A stretch of DNA of 64,000 bases from Solibacillus sp. FSL R7-0682 (GTDB taxonomy: Bacteria > Bacillota > Bacilli > Bacillales_A > Planococcaceae): assembly GCF_038005985.1 (NCBI RefSeq), contig NZ_JBBOUI010000001.1, positions 2,500,001-2,564,000 of the forward strand, read 5' to 3'. A program made the translations under genes and the position numbers. Numbering within the stretch: the stretch's first letter is position 1; the number at the start of each line of letters is the position of its first letter. Below the pieces are notes generated by a model, which saw only the letters and a list, made by a program, of their open reading frames with translations, was not told where the DNA came from and searched no databases. This document shows positions 63,355 through 64,000 of the stretch, piece by piece.

Positions 63355-63777
63355 CTAATTTTTCCTTCTTAATATAGCCTCATTAATTAATTCTGCTTCC
63401 CTTTTCAATTTCACATAATTTGCATACCAAATAATAAAGAATATAACACTCGTATATAGAAAATATGTCATCAAATCCTTTGATGTTATTGATACAATTT
63501 TGAGCCAAATTGAAACAATAAAAAGGACCACTATTGTCGTCAAATAATGAATAAACATCTTTTTTTCGTAATGTAATCTTGTCCGATAAATAATGCTTCC
63601 AAATCCCCCAGCAACGAGTGCTACTAAAAAGATTCCCAATACAATTAAATCATAGTTCATTTTAATTTGATCAAAGATTACTTCACCATTTTTCCAATAT
63701 GGTACACATAGCGATAACATAAAAATCATGCACCCCACTGCAAAGGACTGAATAATCGACGAAATTGCGTTTTGCAT
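63355..63777 (-). CDS. DUF3021 family membrane protein
   Basis: 140 residues with four membrane helices (SFAVGCMIFMLSLCVPYW; LIVLGIFLVALVAGGFGSIIY; YLTTIVVLFIVSIWLKIV; YFLYTSVIFFIIWYANY). DUF3021 proteins are encoded directly after LytTR regulators and are thought to hold them in check at the membrane. It starts 3 nt after the LytTR stop. Confidence 0.82.
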   Translation of the reverse strand: MQNAISSIIQSFAVGCMIFMLSLCVPYWKNGEVIFDQIKMNYDLIVLGIFLVALVAGGFGSIIYRTRLHYEKKMFIHYLTTIVVLFIVSIWLKIVSITSKDLMTYFLYTSVIFFIIWYANYVKLKREAELINEAILRRKN

Positions 63778-63780
63778 ACG

Positions 63781-64000
63781 TTACACCCCTATTTTCTTTT
63801 TAAAATTTGGTCGATATTTACGACTAATTACATCCTCTAGCCCATTCTCTAACGTAATGTCCAACGTTCCGCTAAATGATGCTTTAACAGATTGTACGGC
63901 ACTTAGATTGATTAGAGAACTTTTAGAAATACGAATAAACTGGTTACCTAATGTTTGCTCAAACACTCCCAATGTAGTCTTTGTCTCATACCAGTTCCCC
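63781..64000 (-). CDS. LytTR-family DNA-binding regulator (5' end cut by window edge)
   Basis: The frame is open to the right edge; the last 73 residues are present. GNWYETKTTLGVFEQTLGNQFIRISKSSLINLSAVQSVKA is a LytTR DNA-binding domain, ending RKYRPNFKKKIGV. With the DUF3021 gene it forms a two-gene LytTR regulatory system; such pairs control membrane or competence/bacteriocin-type genes. Confidence 0.85.
   Translation of the reverse strand, partial: GNWYETKTTLGVFEQTLGNQFIRISKSSLINLSAVQSVKASFSGTLDITLENGLEDVISRKYRPNFKKKIGV

Noticed and set aside
1-64000. CRISPR arrays, tRNA or rRNA genes, prophage, complete insertion sequences
   Set aside because: No regularly spaced repeats, cloverleaf-like genes, phage structural genes or transposases were seen in any frame.

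Overview
The window is AT-rich Firmicute DNA. Ribosome-binding sites are strong (GGAGG type), TTG and GTG starts are common, intrinsic terminators are abundant, and regulation uses a T-box and Zur boxes. A CotA-type spore-coat oxidase, an EndoQ-type nuclease and HelD point to a spore-forming Bacillales, most like Solibacillus/Lysinibacillus (Planococcaceae/Caryophanaceae). That assignment is inference. No rRNA, tRNA, CRISPR array, prophage or intact insertion sequence was seen.

Layout. 1-1.2 kb: end of a methionine-type ABC importer (MetI partial, and a MetN lacking its usual C-terminal domain). 1.3-5.8 kb: two convergent ECF sigma/anti-sigma pairs around a DUF3231 gene. 6.5-9.1 kb: ssuBAC-type sulfonate importer. 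9.3-10.7 kb: zinc-starvation pair (CobW/ZagA GTPase and a cysteine-depleted L33 protein), each behind an identical 21-bp Zur box. 10.8-13.0 kb: an ATP-grasp ligase divergent from a 28-codon leader ORF, which is followed by alternative RNA hairpins that can sequester or release the ribosome-binding site of an EamA transporter. 13.1-24.3 kb: a complete phosphonate block on the minus strand: phnF repressor, phnGHIJKLM, a PHP-type cyclic phosphodiesterase, then phnD-phnC-phnE-phnE. Two operators of form TGTARA-N5-TYTACA tie the block together.

24.7-36.3 kb: accessory genes (acetyltransferases, EamA exporter with divergent MocR regulator, soluble chemoreceptor with reversed domain order, MFS exporter), then pssA-dedA divergent from a MerR regulator, and a DUF418 membrane protein. 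Two MerR-type promoters with 19-bp spacers link the regulator to both targets. 36.7-38.7 kb: a second-type methionyl-tRNA synthetase under an AUG-specific T-box. 38.8-46.4 kb: XRE-membrane operon (one gene apparently starting with CTG), Nudix, TetR/EmrB exporter, YtrA-like GntR-ABC operon. 46.6-64 kb: CotA, chemoreceptor, EndoQ, polysaccharide deacetylase, M23 peptidase, two-HTH MerR protein, HelD, UMF1-type MFS plus phosphodiesterase operon, a kinase-like protein, and a DUF3021/LytTR pair running off the right edge.

The two most unusual points are the leader-peptide translational attenuator before the EamA transporter (12.0-12.14 kb), and a PhnJ in which two of the four cysteines of the C-P lyase signature are replaced while the operon around it is intact.
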